64,000 bases of DNA from Agelaius tricolor (GCA_023055355.1 JALJCS010000001.1:76983381-77047380), one strand, 5' to 3'; counted from the stretch's first letter, positions 24,976 through 39,096 are shown. Notes: generated from the letters alone by a model not told the origin. Numbers and translations are program-made.

Positions 24976-27900
24976 GTGGGGTTATTTTTTATGATTTTTT
25001 TTTTCAGAAAATATTCCGCTATTTTTATTAATCCACTTTTTCTTACTACTATTAAATTTTCAATACCAAGTGCTCAAATGACAGAGGCAAAGTGTTACTC
25101 TTATGCTTTTTAGTATTACACTATTATTTTTTGTGTAAGAGGACAATCCCCCTGGCATCTGTGCAACTCTTTTACTTGAAAATTTAAGGAATAATCCTGA
25201 GTCTGGATTTATGTATCATGGCCCTGGCTAAGTCACTTCACTCCTATTTATCCTCCTCTATAACATGAAGTGGAATTTGTTTCTCCATTAATTCTGTTGA
25301 CAAGAGTATTTCTGTGCCACATATACTGACCAACATCTGTGTCACGACCCTCTTACTGGAATTCAGAGTAAATGTTTTTGGCAGACAATTCCTAGACAAT
25401 AAAAAGATACACTATTCACTATCCTTGAGTTCATACCATTTTTCCACATTCTTGTTCATCTCTGTCTAATCTCATACTGCTATTTTTCATTGCACTTTTG
25501 AACCAACAACGAGAACCAAAAATTCAGATCATATCTGCTTTAAATGAGTTACGATAATATAAGGCTTTGTTTAGCATAAAACACATAGAAAATCAGCCTT
25601 TAAGTAAAATTCAAAGCTAACTTCAAATGAGAGTCCATACTGCTGGCATCTTTGCAGAATTTCAAACCTACCCTTGCTACAAGTCACAGGGACTCAATGC
25701 CATGACTGCTTCCCTGGATAAGGTTTGTGCTTTACCTCACAGTTTACATGAAACATCTCAGGGCTTCCAGATGTTTGGGAAGTAGCTGGCTCATATACTT
25801 CTGGAAAAATGTGTCCTTTGCAATGCTATGTCACTAAAACCAAGCAAAGAAGCTGTACAAATTCCTTCATTGAATGGACTTCAAAAGAAGGAATGGGGTC
25901 TGAGCAAAATCAGCCTGCAAGGGCAGCGGCCAGCTGTATAAACTCATATCTGGCAGCTCTAAACTCACCTCTAACAGCACTGATCTCTTAGAGAACACAC
26001 AGTAATTTGTTTTAGTTTGAGGTTCTTTTGCTAGGATACCTGTGTGATGTATGATATATGTATCTAGCTTGCCAGACAATAGGGACAAAAGCAGAAATAT
26101 TTACCATTTTGCCTTTCACTTTTTTTCTGTACTTTTGCTTCAAATTTAAATCAGTTTCTGCATTTACCTGGAAACATCTTGGAAAACACTTACATTTAAC
26201 ATTTTAGATGTTCCAGTTTTTAAAGGGGGAACCAACCAACCAATCTAAAATCCGTGTGTCAGGCTTTTACTCGTATCTTCAAACTTCAGCAGTCTCTGCT
26301 TGTGGAGCCTCAGCTGCAGACATGGGGGAAATGTGTGCAGTCCTGAGACTTCAAGAGAGTTACAGGGCAGCTGATTCTGGGAAAAGGAAACAAAGACTGG
26401 TAATAGCATGGTGGTACATCCAAGGAAAATTTGTAAAACCTATTTCCAGCACCATGGCACCATGTGGATGTCAGAGCATGGTTGGTTTGATCTTGTTGGA
26501 GCAACATTTTGCACTGCAGACATATTTCTTTCTAAAAGAGAAGTCTGACCATTTTTTACCTTAAATTAGAGGACATTCCAAGAACACAGATAAAATGTGG
26601 ATATTTTAAACTTCTCAGTATTATACACTTTAGCAGCCTGCCTATTATGAATAAAAATAGTTCTGCTTTGCTATCCAGCAGTTACAACCAGTCATTCAGT
26701 TTTTTTTCACTCAAGGAAAAGAGGTAAAAGAATAGTAACCTTTTCAGCATCAGATATGGCACTCTGACACAGGTTGCTTTTGGTAATGCCATAATCTGAA
26801 CAGATTTATCTCATTTAGAGACACATATAAAACCAAATAGAAAATAATTTAATGTCTGGAAAATGTATCAGCTGCCCAAAGGATATTTATAAAATAGACA
26901 GGCAAAGACAATTTTGGAGCTTTTCTTCTGATTTTCTGGGCTTTTAGCCATTTGCTTCTTTCTGCTTTCCCTGCACCTTGATGTGAAGTTATATGTGCCT
27001 CAAAGTCAGAAAGGACAGGAAGGTACACTTAAAAGAGCTGTGCCTGCTGGTTTTCAACCTGAAGCTAAAATATCAATTTTTTCTTCCTCAGCAAGTGAAA
27101 TGCTAGTAATGATATAGTTGTTTTCTCAAATCTAAAAGTAAGAAAGAAAAATTGCAAAGCCTGCTGTTGTAAGTTTTGGTGAAAATAAACCTCTATCCAA
27201 TTAAAGAGGACACCTCACTGCTGCGAGGGTCAGCATTTATAACTGTCAGGTAAATTCACATATGAAAGGAAACCATCAGGTCAGAGTTGGCCTCTGTGTA
27301 GAGGATCACTGCTGACAATAGAACAGGAATTGTTCTTTTTTTATCTGTAATTCAACCTGACTTACATCTATAAATTCAATTGGACTGTTAAAACTTAGTG
27401 TCCCATTGCTTCAGAATGAAATAAATGTTGTGCTCCATGAAACATCTCTGCATAATATTATATTTAGAGATCTATTTATTCCCTAGGCTCAGCCACTGAT
27501 CCAGCATAGACTTGCAAAATGGATTGTATTATTTGTATGTCAAGGGATCAGGAAAAATAAAGCCCAGATTTGTTGTCTTTACTTTATTTTTCTCTGAAAC
27601 TGAAAGAGAGATAAAAACCATAAAAAATTATAGACAAAAGAAGTGAAAATACCCTCTGTAAGCAAATATATATCATAATAAAAACACAAAATGAGTTAAA
27701 TATAGAGGTAGATGACTAGAATCCCTGATAACTGGACAGCCACTCCATCCCCTGTTGGAAGCTGTTCCTGGTCTGGCCCTCACATCAGAATAAAAAATCA
27801 CCAGCCCCTTTAACTTTATCCAGGCATTTTCCAATTTGTAATTCAACTCTTCTTCTGTGTTTAGTGGGTGATCTGCACTAATGCCTTGGCAAGTAAAATC

Positions 27901-28694
27901 TTGCTATTTTGCTACTTTTTATATTTTTTTATCAATAATCATTCATGGTTTTTGAAAATAAAATGTAATTGAGTAATTAAGGATTTTCAGCCTCTTAAAA
28001 AAAAATACACTGCTTTTGCTGCATTGCATTTTCAAGTTCCATAGTTTGCAAAGATTAAGGGGACCTTTCTATATGGAATGGAAAATTAATGCTATTGAAT
28101 GATCTGGGTGACATAGCATCTCAAGAAAGGCAGATTTATAATAATGGTTAATACTCCAGCGGAAAAAGCCGTAATGGAATCCAGTGTTTGAAAAATGAAG
28201 CTGCAGGGATTCAGATTAATATTGAAACATAAAAGTTTAATCAAAGAAAATTAATTGCACAAACTAGCCCTAAACCATTTGTTGTAGTTTTAAATCAAAA
28301 CTGAACATCTTTCAAAAGCCTACTATGTAGATACAATATTGCAATTATGTGCCTGAGATAGATATTCATCAGTTCTTCTGTCTTGAGAAATCTGAGAAAC
28401 AACCAATAGTTCTTACAGTGCTTTACAATATTAGTAATTAAAACTGTCATTGATATTTTGATTGATGAGGATTTCAAAATTCCATTAATGAAGTAGCATT
28501 GTTACACGTTCGAGTGCTTAAAGTTGCAAAATGTCAAAACCCAGTTTGCCAACATAGAGATTTATAAATTGGACAAATCCAACTGTATTTTTGTACCAGC
28601 AGTCAATGACATCCCTGAGGCTAACCAACTCAGTGCAATATCATATAGCTTTTCCTAAAGAAGGCAACAGGGATTTATTAAAAACACCTTGACT

Positions 28695-28697
<3 letters not shown>

Positions 28698-28728
<31 letters not shown>
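28698..28728. repeat. (TA)n microsatellite
   Basis: A perfect 31-bp alternating AT run. Confidence 0.97.
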
Positions 28729-28730
<2 letters not shown>

Positions 28731-31194
28731 GGAATATAACTTTGTAAATTTCATTTTAGACATATCAATTTTTTCTTGCTTGAAACTTCAAAAATATTCA
28801 TGGGAAATTTCAGCTTACATCATTAAGGGGGACTAAGAAACAGGTGAAAATTCTTTTGTACAAAGGAAAATCTTAATCAGTCTTATCTATTTAACATCTA
28901 CAGAAATTTGTCTTAATTCATACTGAAATAAGACTGTGCATTTTAGCCCACTGTGTTTGCTCATTTTGAGAGGGATTGGTCGTACCCACCATCCTCTCTC
29001 AGTCTAGTCCAAGAAAGTCATCCATCCTCAGCAGGCAGCGATAAGATGTAAATGTCTTCAGTGAGTGATTTGTCCTGTTGACATCTAGCAATCAGGGTGG
29101 CAAATATACAGCTTCTAGAAGAGCTTCTCCCTTGTTGACCATAAAAACAGCATCAGTGATAAGCCCAAATTGAACTTTCAGCTTTTAAATTGCAAAAGTG
29201 ATATCTGAAATTCCAACAGTTTATGATCTTTCTTAACAAGCCATTCATATTTGGCAGATCACAACCCAGTCCTACAACATATTTTTGTGTGAATAAATTC
29301 TAATTCATGCAAATGCTTATGTACATGAGTGTTTGCAATGGAGCTGTTCCTCCTGTAGTGGAACTACAGTGGTGGGTGGCAGAGCCAGGACTGCACCACC
29401 AGCCAGGTCCCATCTGTCCTCTCAGACCCAACAGCAAGTCCTCTGACAGAGATCAGTGTTTTCTTCTGTAAACACCTTTAGATTTTATGTGCATACTTCT
29501 CTATGAACTAAAGTGGTGAAACAGCACTGAGCCTATTTTTACAGTAAGTTCAACACTAATGACCAGCATCAGATTCACAGTGGATTGTTGGTTTGCTGGT
29601 TGCATATTGAGCCAGATGCCCTTCTAAAGTCAAAGTAATTAATCTACAGTGTTTTCAATCTACTTGTGTTGCTTTGAGTTATCCTGCAATTTTGCTGATA
29701 AAATAAATATTACTGTTCTCTAAGTAGATTGGAAAAATAATTAATAGAGTCCTTCATTATATTACCAGCAGCTGCATATACAAATGTGCATTTGTGGAAG
29801 CTGTCTCCAAACTTTTTATAGCACTAAATAGAAACTAATTGTCATCTAAATTCCCCATTGTCAGTCACTATATAATGCCAATTCACCTATTAGTATCCTC
29901 AATTATGTATGAACAGAGTAACAGGTGGAACACTGCAAATGTTAATTTAGGAAATATTTTAAATGCTTTGTGAAAAGAAAATACTGCTGTAATTGAAGCC
30001 ATTCACTGATAAGATGACGAAGTAAAAGATAAGAGGCATGTCAACCTTGGTACCTCAAAAATATTATTTCCTTACTGAAGGTGAGTCCAAAATATCCGTA
30101 AAATCCTGTCCTCACTGAAAGGTAAACCTGTCACATCCTAAAGGGCAAAGGAATTAACTTTGTTAGTATCAAATATCTGTCAGCAAGTGAACTAAAAATT
30201 AAAATTCAAATCAATCAGCAAAGTACAGAAAAATAGAGGAGTAAGGTGCAATTTTTTCCATAAGTTTTGATCAGGGGTTACCACATTGAAATTTAGCCAA
30301 CTACAAATTTAAGACTTGATTTAGTAATTTATTATTTCTCTCTAATCAATGCATGGATATTGACATTTACAAAGAACAAGCACCTACCTTAATAGGAGGG
30401 AAGAGAAACTGAGAAACTTCTCTCTCTGTGTTGACTCAGAATTCTAACAAACTGAATACCTGGCTTTGAGATGGCTGCTTCATTTCCTCAGCACCAGGAG
30501 TCATTTCCACTGATGAGACAGGATCTTTGAACCACCACTCATGTACAGCCTGAACTCCTCATCACTCCCATAGCTTGCAGAGTTTGAGGTGCCTTGAGCA
30601 ATGTGGCTGACTCCTGCCCGGGGTCGCTGCTCTGCAGCTGCACTCAGCCCAGCCTGATCTGCACAGAAGGTGTTTGACATGGATAACCTGCTGGGAATTT
30701 GGCAATGACAGGCAGTCTCAGGGCTTGCAACACCACGCTAAACAACAGAGTAAGACAATTACATCTCCTTCCCCCCAAACTGGCTTTTCTCCATGTTAAA
30801 TGTCAGAAAAGCTTGAGATGTCTTAGGGAGGAATGGATATAACTGGGGGTTTCCTTTTATTTCTTGGTCAGCATTCCATACTGTATCTACTGATATTCTT
30901 AGAAGTGCTGAAAATGAAGTATGATTACTTTTTTTCCCTCTGCTGGCACAATTTTTGTAGCTACTAAATTAACCTTATTTTTTTTCCTAAATCTTACATT
31001 TGAAGTTTAATTTTACTCTGTCAATGTATTTTTCTGACATAAAACTCAAAAATCTGAAAATCCAGCCACCTAAGACAGTTGTCCAGAAGGTGATAAAACC
31101 TCAAAGTATGTGTTGTTCTACAACATCAGCTGAAAATAAAAATTATCATCCATGCTCATTCCTGGGCCTTTGTCAAAAGTGACTGGTTCACTTT

Positions 31195-31221
31195 TTTGAT
31201 GTTCCCTCAGGGAACATCAAA
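31195..31221. other. Perfect 12-bp inverted repeat with 3-nt loop
   Basis: TTTGATGTTCCC (31195-31206) and GGGAACATCAAA (31210-31221) are exact reverse complements separated by TCA. In plus-strand RNA the stem can extend by a U-G pair and two U-A pairs (31192-31194 with 31222-31224), giving about 15 pairs. A run of T at 31192-31197 precedes it. No function is assigned. It is much too short for a typical animal microRNA precursor. Confidence 0.9.
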
Positions 31222-33641
31222 GAATATGTTATTCCTTTTTCATTCATGTTAAGCTAGTGAGAAGCATTTATACTTTAAATGCATCTGCAGTTCCTGTAGG
31301 TATACACAATATGCCTGTAATGAATGGGATTTTTCATAAAGTTAATTGTTGACATTTATTTTCTAAAAAAATTATTTCCCCTGTATGAAGTGAGGGCAGA
31401 GGATGCATGAGTGATCACACAGAGGGAGATACTGAGATGTGAAGTGGCATGTACGTATTTGGCAACACAAATAATCCAAAATTAAAAAATATTTACTTTA
31501 TCCTGTGGTGTTGTGAGTGAGGGAGTTACAGAAACAGATTCAGCAATGGAAAAATAAGGAAGTGAGTAATTTATATTTATTTAGGGGGGTGATGAAAGGG
31601 ATGATGTGCATTACTTTGATGAACTGGCAGTCGCCTTAGCAGATCTGTTGAGTCATCTGTGTGGTACCGTGTTGAGTCATAATGTATTGTTGGGTGGCAC
31701 TGCAAGCACAGAAAGACTCCCTGAGCAGAAGTAGGTTATGTAAGAAAAGCAGCTAAATCCCCATTTGAATTCTGAGACAGAATAAATTCAGCTTGTGTGC
31801 TCACTGTTCGGAAGAGTCTGGAGTGACTGACAGCCTTGGCATGTAATGCAATATTTGGGTGCCTCAGGGCTCCTCTGTTGGGGATAACACCATTGTAGGG
31901 AGCTCAGCTGCTCTGTGTCACACAGCCTGAAGTGTGGGCTGGCTGGAGCAGTGAAAGCTGCCCTCCTGGAAATCCCCTCCTCCCCACACAGAGCACAGCA
32001 GAGCCACAAGCAGCAGCAATGTTCACTTGTAATAGTGAGTGAACAAAATACAGCAGCAGGACAATTTATGGCATGTGCTGTAACCCAGTTTAATGCATTA
32101 CTACATTGTCTACCGAAAAATACAAGTCCAATTTTTCTTCTGTTTATTATTAAATGTGGATTATGAGTAACTGAGATGATGGCACGAAGGCCAGTCACTA
32201 AATTTGGACTAATTTTCAGTGGGAGCAGAAGCACAGAGGGAAACAAATTATATGAAAATTATAGGCATACCTCTGGTTTTTATCCTGGGAAATAAATGAT
32301 TCCTGCTGAATTAAAATGTTTTTATTATTCTCCTTTGAGCAAAGATTTTGTAGAAGATTAAGTACACATGTAAGTGTTGCCTCAACTTCTTTGAGGGCAA
32401 ATTTGAATTCTGACAGTATAGTCAAGATAATTTACCTGGTTTAAGGACAAGACTTCCTGTCAATACTAAATTCAAGACCCTTTGTCTGGATAAAGTAACC
32501 TGATCCTTTAATGAAACAGGCCAACAGTATTGGGTTTTTCTGTTCTTTGGTTTCAAAATAACTTTGTACAGGGTCTCAGAATAAAATTTTTAAAATCTTA
32601 ACCATGATTCAGTGGCATCACAAATCAAAAGGACTTTGTCTGAGTTAGAGTTTAAGCTTTAGCATATATGTTTCTTCCCTGTATTATATTGTTTTCCTCC
32701 TTTTTTAGGTTTGGATTCACTGTTATTTGACTGCTGAAGAAAATGATCCTAAAGGTTTTGCACATTGAGAAAAAAAGATAATTAGCTTTTTCTGGCTTCT
32801 CTACTCACTGAGCTCAGTTGCTATGACAACATAAAATTTACCACTTTCTTATCATCAGTTCTTTTGATTTCCGCAGTTTAAATTAAAAAAACAAACCTTT
32901 AAACTGTGTAAAAAATTACATAATTTCAAATATTTAGAACAAAATTGTTCACCTTCATCAATAATAACCATGCATAGGAATTTTCTTAATATCTTCTAAG
33001 AGTCAAACAGGTCTTCTAAAAGTCAAAGGGGTTTTCCAAGGGCTACTGATAGTTCAGTGAAACAAGCGTTTGTAGCTCACCACTGATCCTACACTGATTC
33101 TACAGCTCACTTGTAAAGGGATAATACAGACATTACAGTTGAAATAAATAATTGCTTTTGTTCTGATGTCAGAAGATGGCATGCAGCACATCCCAGTTTG
33201 GCAAACAGGGAGCTTTTATTATTATTTTGATTGCACTTGGGAAATACAGGGTAATGACACATTTTTGTGATGGGGTGATGTGATGCTCATTTTTTCAGAT
33301 ACAGCTTTTCCTAGCTGGGAAACTTTCAACTTTCTTCCAGCTGTTTTTCACATTACTGTAAAAGCAAGTTTCATTTCCTCTTTGAAAAAATCTCCTTTTA
33401 GAAATGATAGACCATGTGATGTTTCATTGAAGAGAATAAAACATTTATGTGCCGAACGCTAGAAAATAGAGGATTGTGTTGTTCATCACTGAAGATTTGT
33501 GTAAGATCTTGTAGATTTGTGAGGTCCAGATAAAGAAAAAAAATTAAAATGGGTATGTATCATTCTACTCCCCTCTATTAATCACAGGAGAGTAAACCAA
33601 AAGTTGATGATTCTATGAACATGATCTGGACAAAATTAGGT

Positions 33642-33667
33642 ACTTCAATGTACAGCTGCATTGAAGT
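33642..33667. other. 9-bp inverted repeat abutting a CR1 tail
   Basis: ACTTCAATG (33642-33650) and CATTGAAGT (33659-33667) are exact reverse complements with an 8-nt spacer. The right arm ends at the first base before the octamer-like CR1 tail (catagaatcat). Confidence 0.85.
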
Positions 33668-34225
33668 GCATAGAATCATAAATAATTTAAGTTGGAAATG
33701 ACCTTAAAGGTCATCAAGTCCAAGCATTACCCCAGCAGTGCCAAGTCCTCCACTCAACCATGTCACTAAGTGCCACATCTACACACCTTTTAAATTCCTC
33801 CAGAGATGGTCAATCTCTCATTTCCTTGGGCAGCCAGTTCCAGTGCTTGATTTCCCTTTCCATGAAGAATTTTTACTTAATATCCAGTCTAGCTCATGCT
33901 GGCACAACTGGAGGCCATTTACTTTCATCCTGTCATCAGGCTGACTCCCACCTCACTACAACCTCCTTTCAGAGTGATGAGACCTCACCACTCTCTACAA
34001 GGGAACACCCCCAGCTCCCACAGCTGTTCCTCTCACACTTGTGCTCCAGGCACTTCACCAACTCCGTTGCCCTTCTCTGGACATGCTCCATCCCCTCAAT
34101 ATATTTCTTGCCATAAGGAGCCCAAAACCAAACACAAGATTCAAGGTGCAGCCTCACCAGTGCCAAGTACAGTGGCACTGGCGATCACTGGTCAACTCTG
34201 GTCCTGCTGAATTCCTGATACATGG
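33668..34225 (-). mobile_element. CR1 LINE 3' portion with reverse-transcriptase C-terminus, reverse orientation
   Basis: The plus strand shows the reverse complement of a CR1: tail 'catagaatcataaataattt', then 'aatgaccttaaaggtcatca', 'cagccagttccagtgcttga', 'gcccttctctggacatgctc', and 'aaggtgcagcctcaccagtg'. The minus frame 34178-33969 encodes the degenerate end of the reverse transcriptase, with '[20 protein letters not shown]' and '[17 protein letters not shown]' being recognisable CR1 C-terminal motifs. It is 5'-truncated, and frames are broken. Overlapping plus-strand frames at 33738-34286 are antisense artefacts. Confidence 0.92.
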
Positions 34226-37200
34226 AATGGTTGACACAAGGTGTTTCTGCAAATCAGCTTCCTGTGAACTTTTACATGTAAAATAAATGGGAAACTAAGG
34301 AAGCTGTCTGCCCAGAGGGATTTAAATTGCTCTGCTAGAGAAATATCTACAAGATATGTTGTTTAAAAAGAGATAAGTTTTATGTTTTGAAATGTGGTAG
34401 CCCAAAAATGGTGACAGTTTTCCAGCTTTGGAAATGTTGCTCCATCTCTTCCAGTTCTTTTTCTGGAAAAGATGGAGCAATTTCAGGAGGAACTTCAGGC
34501 AAAGCAGCTCTTTGTGAATGTTCAACTGTATTGAATAAATTGAATTCAAGTCTAGAGCTAAACTACATGAAGCAAGGGCACACTAGAGCACAAACATGAT
34601 TGTCCATATTGCTTAATTTGCACCCAGTTTCTGTCACAGTTTTGGCCTGTGAAGGGTTTCCTCTATTGTGTTTTAATCACAGCAGCCACAGAGAACACAG
34701 CTGCTCCTTCTCTTCACTCATCTTTCCTGCTATCTTCTTTCTGCCTCTTATACATGGTTTCTCAAGCTGAAAGTTGTGATGCTTAGTGAACAGCCTCACT
34801 GCTTTGCTGACAGAGAGATCAGATTCACTGCAACCTTTCCAAATGCACTGCTTCTTCATTTGTATGCACCACAGCCAACTCTTTCTCTGCAGACCAGATC
34901 AATCTCAGTATTAGGGAGATTATACTGCTGTCAGTAAGCCCTCAGCCTTTTCCTCACATTGCTCTAGCACGAGGCTACATATTGAAGACTAGATGGGCTT
35001 GTCATTTCATTTCACCCATTCAATATACCAAAAAGGAATTTTGCTTGAGGAAAAAGTGATAGAACCTTATGTAGTTTGTAGGCAAAAGTCTCTCTTCTTC
35101 GCGATCTAGTTAAAGACAAAGGCCCTTTTTGAGTACAGGTGATCAAGAACTCATTTAGTGTTTAGCCAAAAACAACCTGCAAATGTTATGAAGTTCTGTA
35201 GGCAACATTTGGTAGAGCAATGGCTAAAATGGGGAAATACAGTCAAGATTTCTGAGTTCTGATCCTCTCTCTGACTCTGACTCAGTCTATGATGTGGCTT
35301 AACCTGTCCCAAAATAATTCTTTCTTTTTCCTTCTAAAATTTTGGAGAAACTTGAAAGACTTTTATTGTTTTTTTGATGAAAGCTTGCCAAATATTTTGA
35401 TATCAGTGATGTTTTAAAAAATACAAAGCTACATAAACTTACCAAATTTGTCTCCCCAGGAAAGCTGCATAAACGCTTACAGCTTTGAGATTTCTGGTGC
35501 CTATGGTTTGGAATGGATGATACAAATAATAAATTCCAAAAGAAACCTCAAATTTGAAGAAGTACTTTTTCAAAATAAATCACAAATTTGCTCAAAAGCT
35601 GCATACTGGATAATAATATAAGTCTGTTCTTGGTAATGGCTTCATGGTAGTTGAACTTTTTGTTTTGGTTTGGTTTGTTTGTTTGTTTCATTTTGTTTTG
35701 TTTCTCTAATATAATCTTTCACTCCTGAGGGGAAAAAATCTAAACATTAATAATCTCAGCTATGTATTTAGGGGAAAAAAACCCTAAAAAAATAGAGAAA
35801 GAGCAATGAGAAGATTGGCCCAAAGTAATAAATGGACTGGATCATTTCCAATGTGATTAAAAGAGAATTTAGGATGTAATTAGAAGAGAAAACAACACTT
35901 AATTTGGAGATATTTATTCTGTAGGACAAGATTCTTCTATCTTTCACTGTCTCACAGTCCTCCTAATGTCTTAATTTTCCCACTTGCCTTTATCATTGTG
36001 TTCTTTTCATTTGAAAAGTAGAAGTTAGAAAGAAAAAGTGGCATGCCTGCATCCTCTCAGGATTTTTGGCAGCATCTCCTGAAATCATGTGTAATCTTTG
36101 TTTATGTGAGTGGCTCAATTGCTGCTTTTGATGTGTCTATTTGGATGTGTAAGAATTGCCAAAGTGGATTCCAGTTACCAGAGCTGCTTGTAAATTTTGC
36201 ATTCTTGGTTACTTTGGGTGACTGAATGAGAAATAAATCCAGAAATCTGGTGCAAGTCAGGGAGGCTTGTGGGCTGGGGAGCACAAACATACAGTTAAAA
36301 TTGTGCTGAAGTCAGAGGATGCCAACAGGGTGCCCAGGAAAGGTTGTGATGGGCAGTCCCGGAGCTTGTGTAACTGACAGTGTTGTTAGACAAGTTGGTT
36401 TTTTATACTGACACCAATATTATTAAATGTCTTTACATTTCTTACCAGAAGGGTTCCTAGGAAGAGGGAGTGTATATCTGCTGTCACATTTATAGTGAGG
36501 ATTATTGCCTTTTGTTTTCTTTTGCGGGGTGGGGTTGGTTTTTTTTTCCCCTCCTTCCTTCTACATTTTCTGTTTCACAGCTTCTGTTAGTCCTGTCTCA
36601 CCCCAGCACTTCCTCCTCTAGAAGACCTCTTCAGCCTTTTGGATGTTCCTCCTACTTCTTGTTGATTTGTGTAAGGGCAGCATTTTAGTAATGCTTGATA
36701 TTGAAATTCATTGCTAAAGACTAAATGAGACCAAGGAAATATGTCAGCCATATGTCTGACCTCCAAAGCACCTGTCATATGAAAGGGTTTGGGTTTTATT
36801 TCTTTGTTTTGCTGCATTAGAAAGGTTTTAATTTGTGATGAAATTGCTGAAACAAATGGGAAAATTTAATCTTATCTTCTCCAGTGGGAGAAATTTTTCT
36901 GGGAAATATGAATGCAAGTAGGGCCCTGTTACAACAAGGAAACAACTGTTTCTGTCACTTTGTTCAGGGCTGAGCATGAAATAAGCAATGGAGCAGAACA
37001 GCAAGACCACAGAGGTTCCGGCACAGCCTTGGAAGGCTTGGAAGGAGGACAAAATGTGGGCTGATCTTTTGCTGAAGGCCAAAATGGGCACAGCAGCAAA
37101 ACCCAAGCCAGGCATACAAGCACAAAGCAAGAAGCAGGTTTTGAGCGGAGACTGGGTTGAGTTGCCAAAGGGATGAAGTCTCTTCCCATGCACTTGGACT

Positions 37201-39096
37201 TACCTGCAAGGCATATGTCTTCTTTGTCCTTGCCTTTCTATTGACTGCATGTGATGAGTTTATTGTTAATTTTATTTAAAAATATCTGCAGAATTATGTG
37301 ATTTTTAATTTTGGGTAGCTGCATATTTGTTATAATTTTTGAAATTATCATTAGTTTATATTATTTAGTGGAATTATCATTATTTATATTATTTAGTGGA
37401 AATACATTAATTTCTCCACAATTTTTTCCTAAGTTTTTATGAAATATAAATAGATTAAATACTCCTGTAAGCTAATGAAAGAGGAAAAAAGATGCAAAAC
37501 CAAAACTGTAGACATTAGGAAATACATTTTGTCAGGAAATTTTGGAATAGTTTTGTTACTGTGCCAACTTGTGTTTTTTCCTTTTTTATAGATTAGAATT
37601 TGATCTAAGAACAGCTGACTAGGCATTGGCTATTTATTTTTTAATTACGCACACCTCTTGTCTTGAAATAGAACTGCTCATTGAATAGCTTACACATGGC
37701 TTTTCTCCTTTTTACTTGCAAGATATTCATGAGTCTTTAACCCAGTCATATTTCTTCCACATCTGCAGCACACTGCAAAAGCCTGGCTTCATAATCAGGA
37801 ATTGCAAATGAATTCTCAATTCCCATCCCTGAGCTGGAATGTCAGAAGTTCTAAACCAGGATTTTCTCTTTAGATTGATGATTACATGAGGCAGGAGGTG
37901 GCTGGGGAAATCTGACCAGTCATTGTCTGAATTCAATTACTTCCATGTGGACTGAACTCTGCCAGTTAAAAGATGTTTTTATGGTAGGTTTTTGGGTTTA
38001 TTTTTTTTTTGTGTTGACATTACAACCTATGCTAGTAAAGTTGCTTATAGCAGATAGAGAAAGATGTCACAACAAAAGCAAAAAAATAATTTGAATAAAT
38101 AATATCAAGTCAAGGAGACCTCTGAGTTAAATGTTTTGCATAGGTCTGACTTTCAAAACAATGAGAGAGCATTGGTTGTTTTCCCCAGTGCACAGCTCCA
38201 ACACTGATGTGAAATTAGAACAGTCTGTTGAACTCATACTCACGGTGATGACCTATTTGCATGAGAGGTCCCATCCCAATGAACAGGACACATCTGAAGT
38301 TACCCGTTACCAGTATTTCATAATAGTACTTGAGATTTGACCTGAGCTTTGTTTTTCCTTCTTTCTACAAGCAATCAGCTCTTACACAGATTTCATTCAG
38401 AGCATGATCCTTTGAAGGTAGTGATGCTAAATGCCTTCTCCTGATCCCCTTTTAAACCATGGCTACAGAGTACGTGACCATTTGTATAAGCCATTACACA
38501 AATACAACTAGGAAATTTTCAATTTAAGTGTATATAATACATTCGGCTTATATGAGCCATTTCAATAAACCAGATGAATTGATGGAGTTGCATCTGTCAA
38601 TAAAGCCATTAGCTTCAGGGAAATTACTCACTGAAGCAGGATGTGTTTTTGGATTCCACAGAGGAAGGGAAGATATGAGCTGCTTGTTTTTCACTGAAAC
38701 AGCCCTCCTGATACCACTTCCTAAGCTGCTGGTATTAAGCTTGTGTTTTGAAGCACTTCAAAGCTGCAGGGCTACTTTGAGGAAAGCACATGCTGGGGTT
38801 CAATAAGTTGTACTACAGTTAATAATGTGGTTTATGTTTTGAAATACATACCAGAGAAATGAAATCATACAAAATCTTTTCTTTTCCTAATTACAGACTG
38901 TTGTCCCACAACTATGCAATGATGTTCTTGCCTTTAATCCAGACACAGTTGTTTTTTTGTTTCTTTAACATAATTAGGTCCTAGTCAATATAAGAAAAAT
39001 TCATAGATTTGAGTCAGCTGGTTTTGGAGAGGAGCGCAGAATCTCTTGTTCTATTTGGAAAAGAAAGAATATTTATATCCAGAGGTCCATCCTATT
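34226..39096. other. Unassigned AT-rich sequence
   Basis: No transposon or exon was recognised. It holds a T/G-rich run at about 35655-35705 and a ~29-bp tandem duplication at 37343-37371 and 37372-37399. A hydrophilic Lys/Trp-rich 62-codon plus frame lies at 36988-37176, facing an overlapping minus frame of up to 121 codons. None has a nameable domain. Confidence 0.4.
36988..37176 (+). other. Unrecognised small ORF, 62 codons
   Basis: The peptide starts MEQNSKTTEVPAQPW and ends SGDWVELPKG. It is unusually hydrophilic for an AT-rich window, with many Lys, three Trp in the first half, and no Cys or Phe. I recognise no family. It could be chance, a degraded retrocopy or part of an exon. There is no splice or promoter evidence, and the overlapping minus-strand frames are equally open. 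Confidence 0.12.

Larger units (their letters stand above)
24976..33641. other. Unassigned AT-rich sequence
   Basis: This is the longest stretch without a recognised transposon (8.7 kb). It contains a (TA)n tract at 28698-28728 and a perfect hairpin at 31195-31221, both listed separately. A 118-codon plus frame (26208-26564) and a 152-codon minus frame (31788-32246) carry no domain I recognise and have no exon-like flanks. It could be a large intron or intergenic sequence. Confidence 0.4.

Noticed and set aside
31788..32246. 152-codon minus-strand ORF
   Set aside because: Cys/Ser-rich with no recognisable domain and no supporting exon structure.
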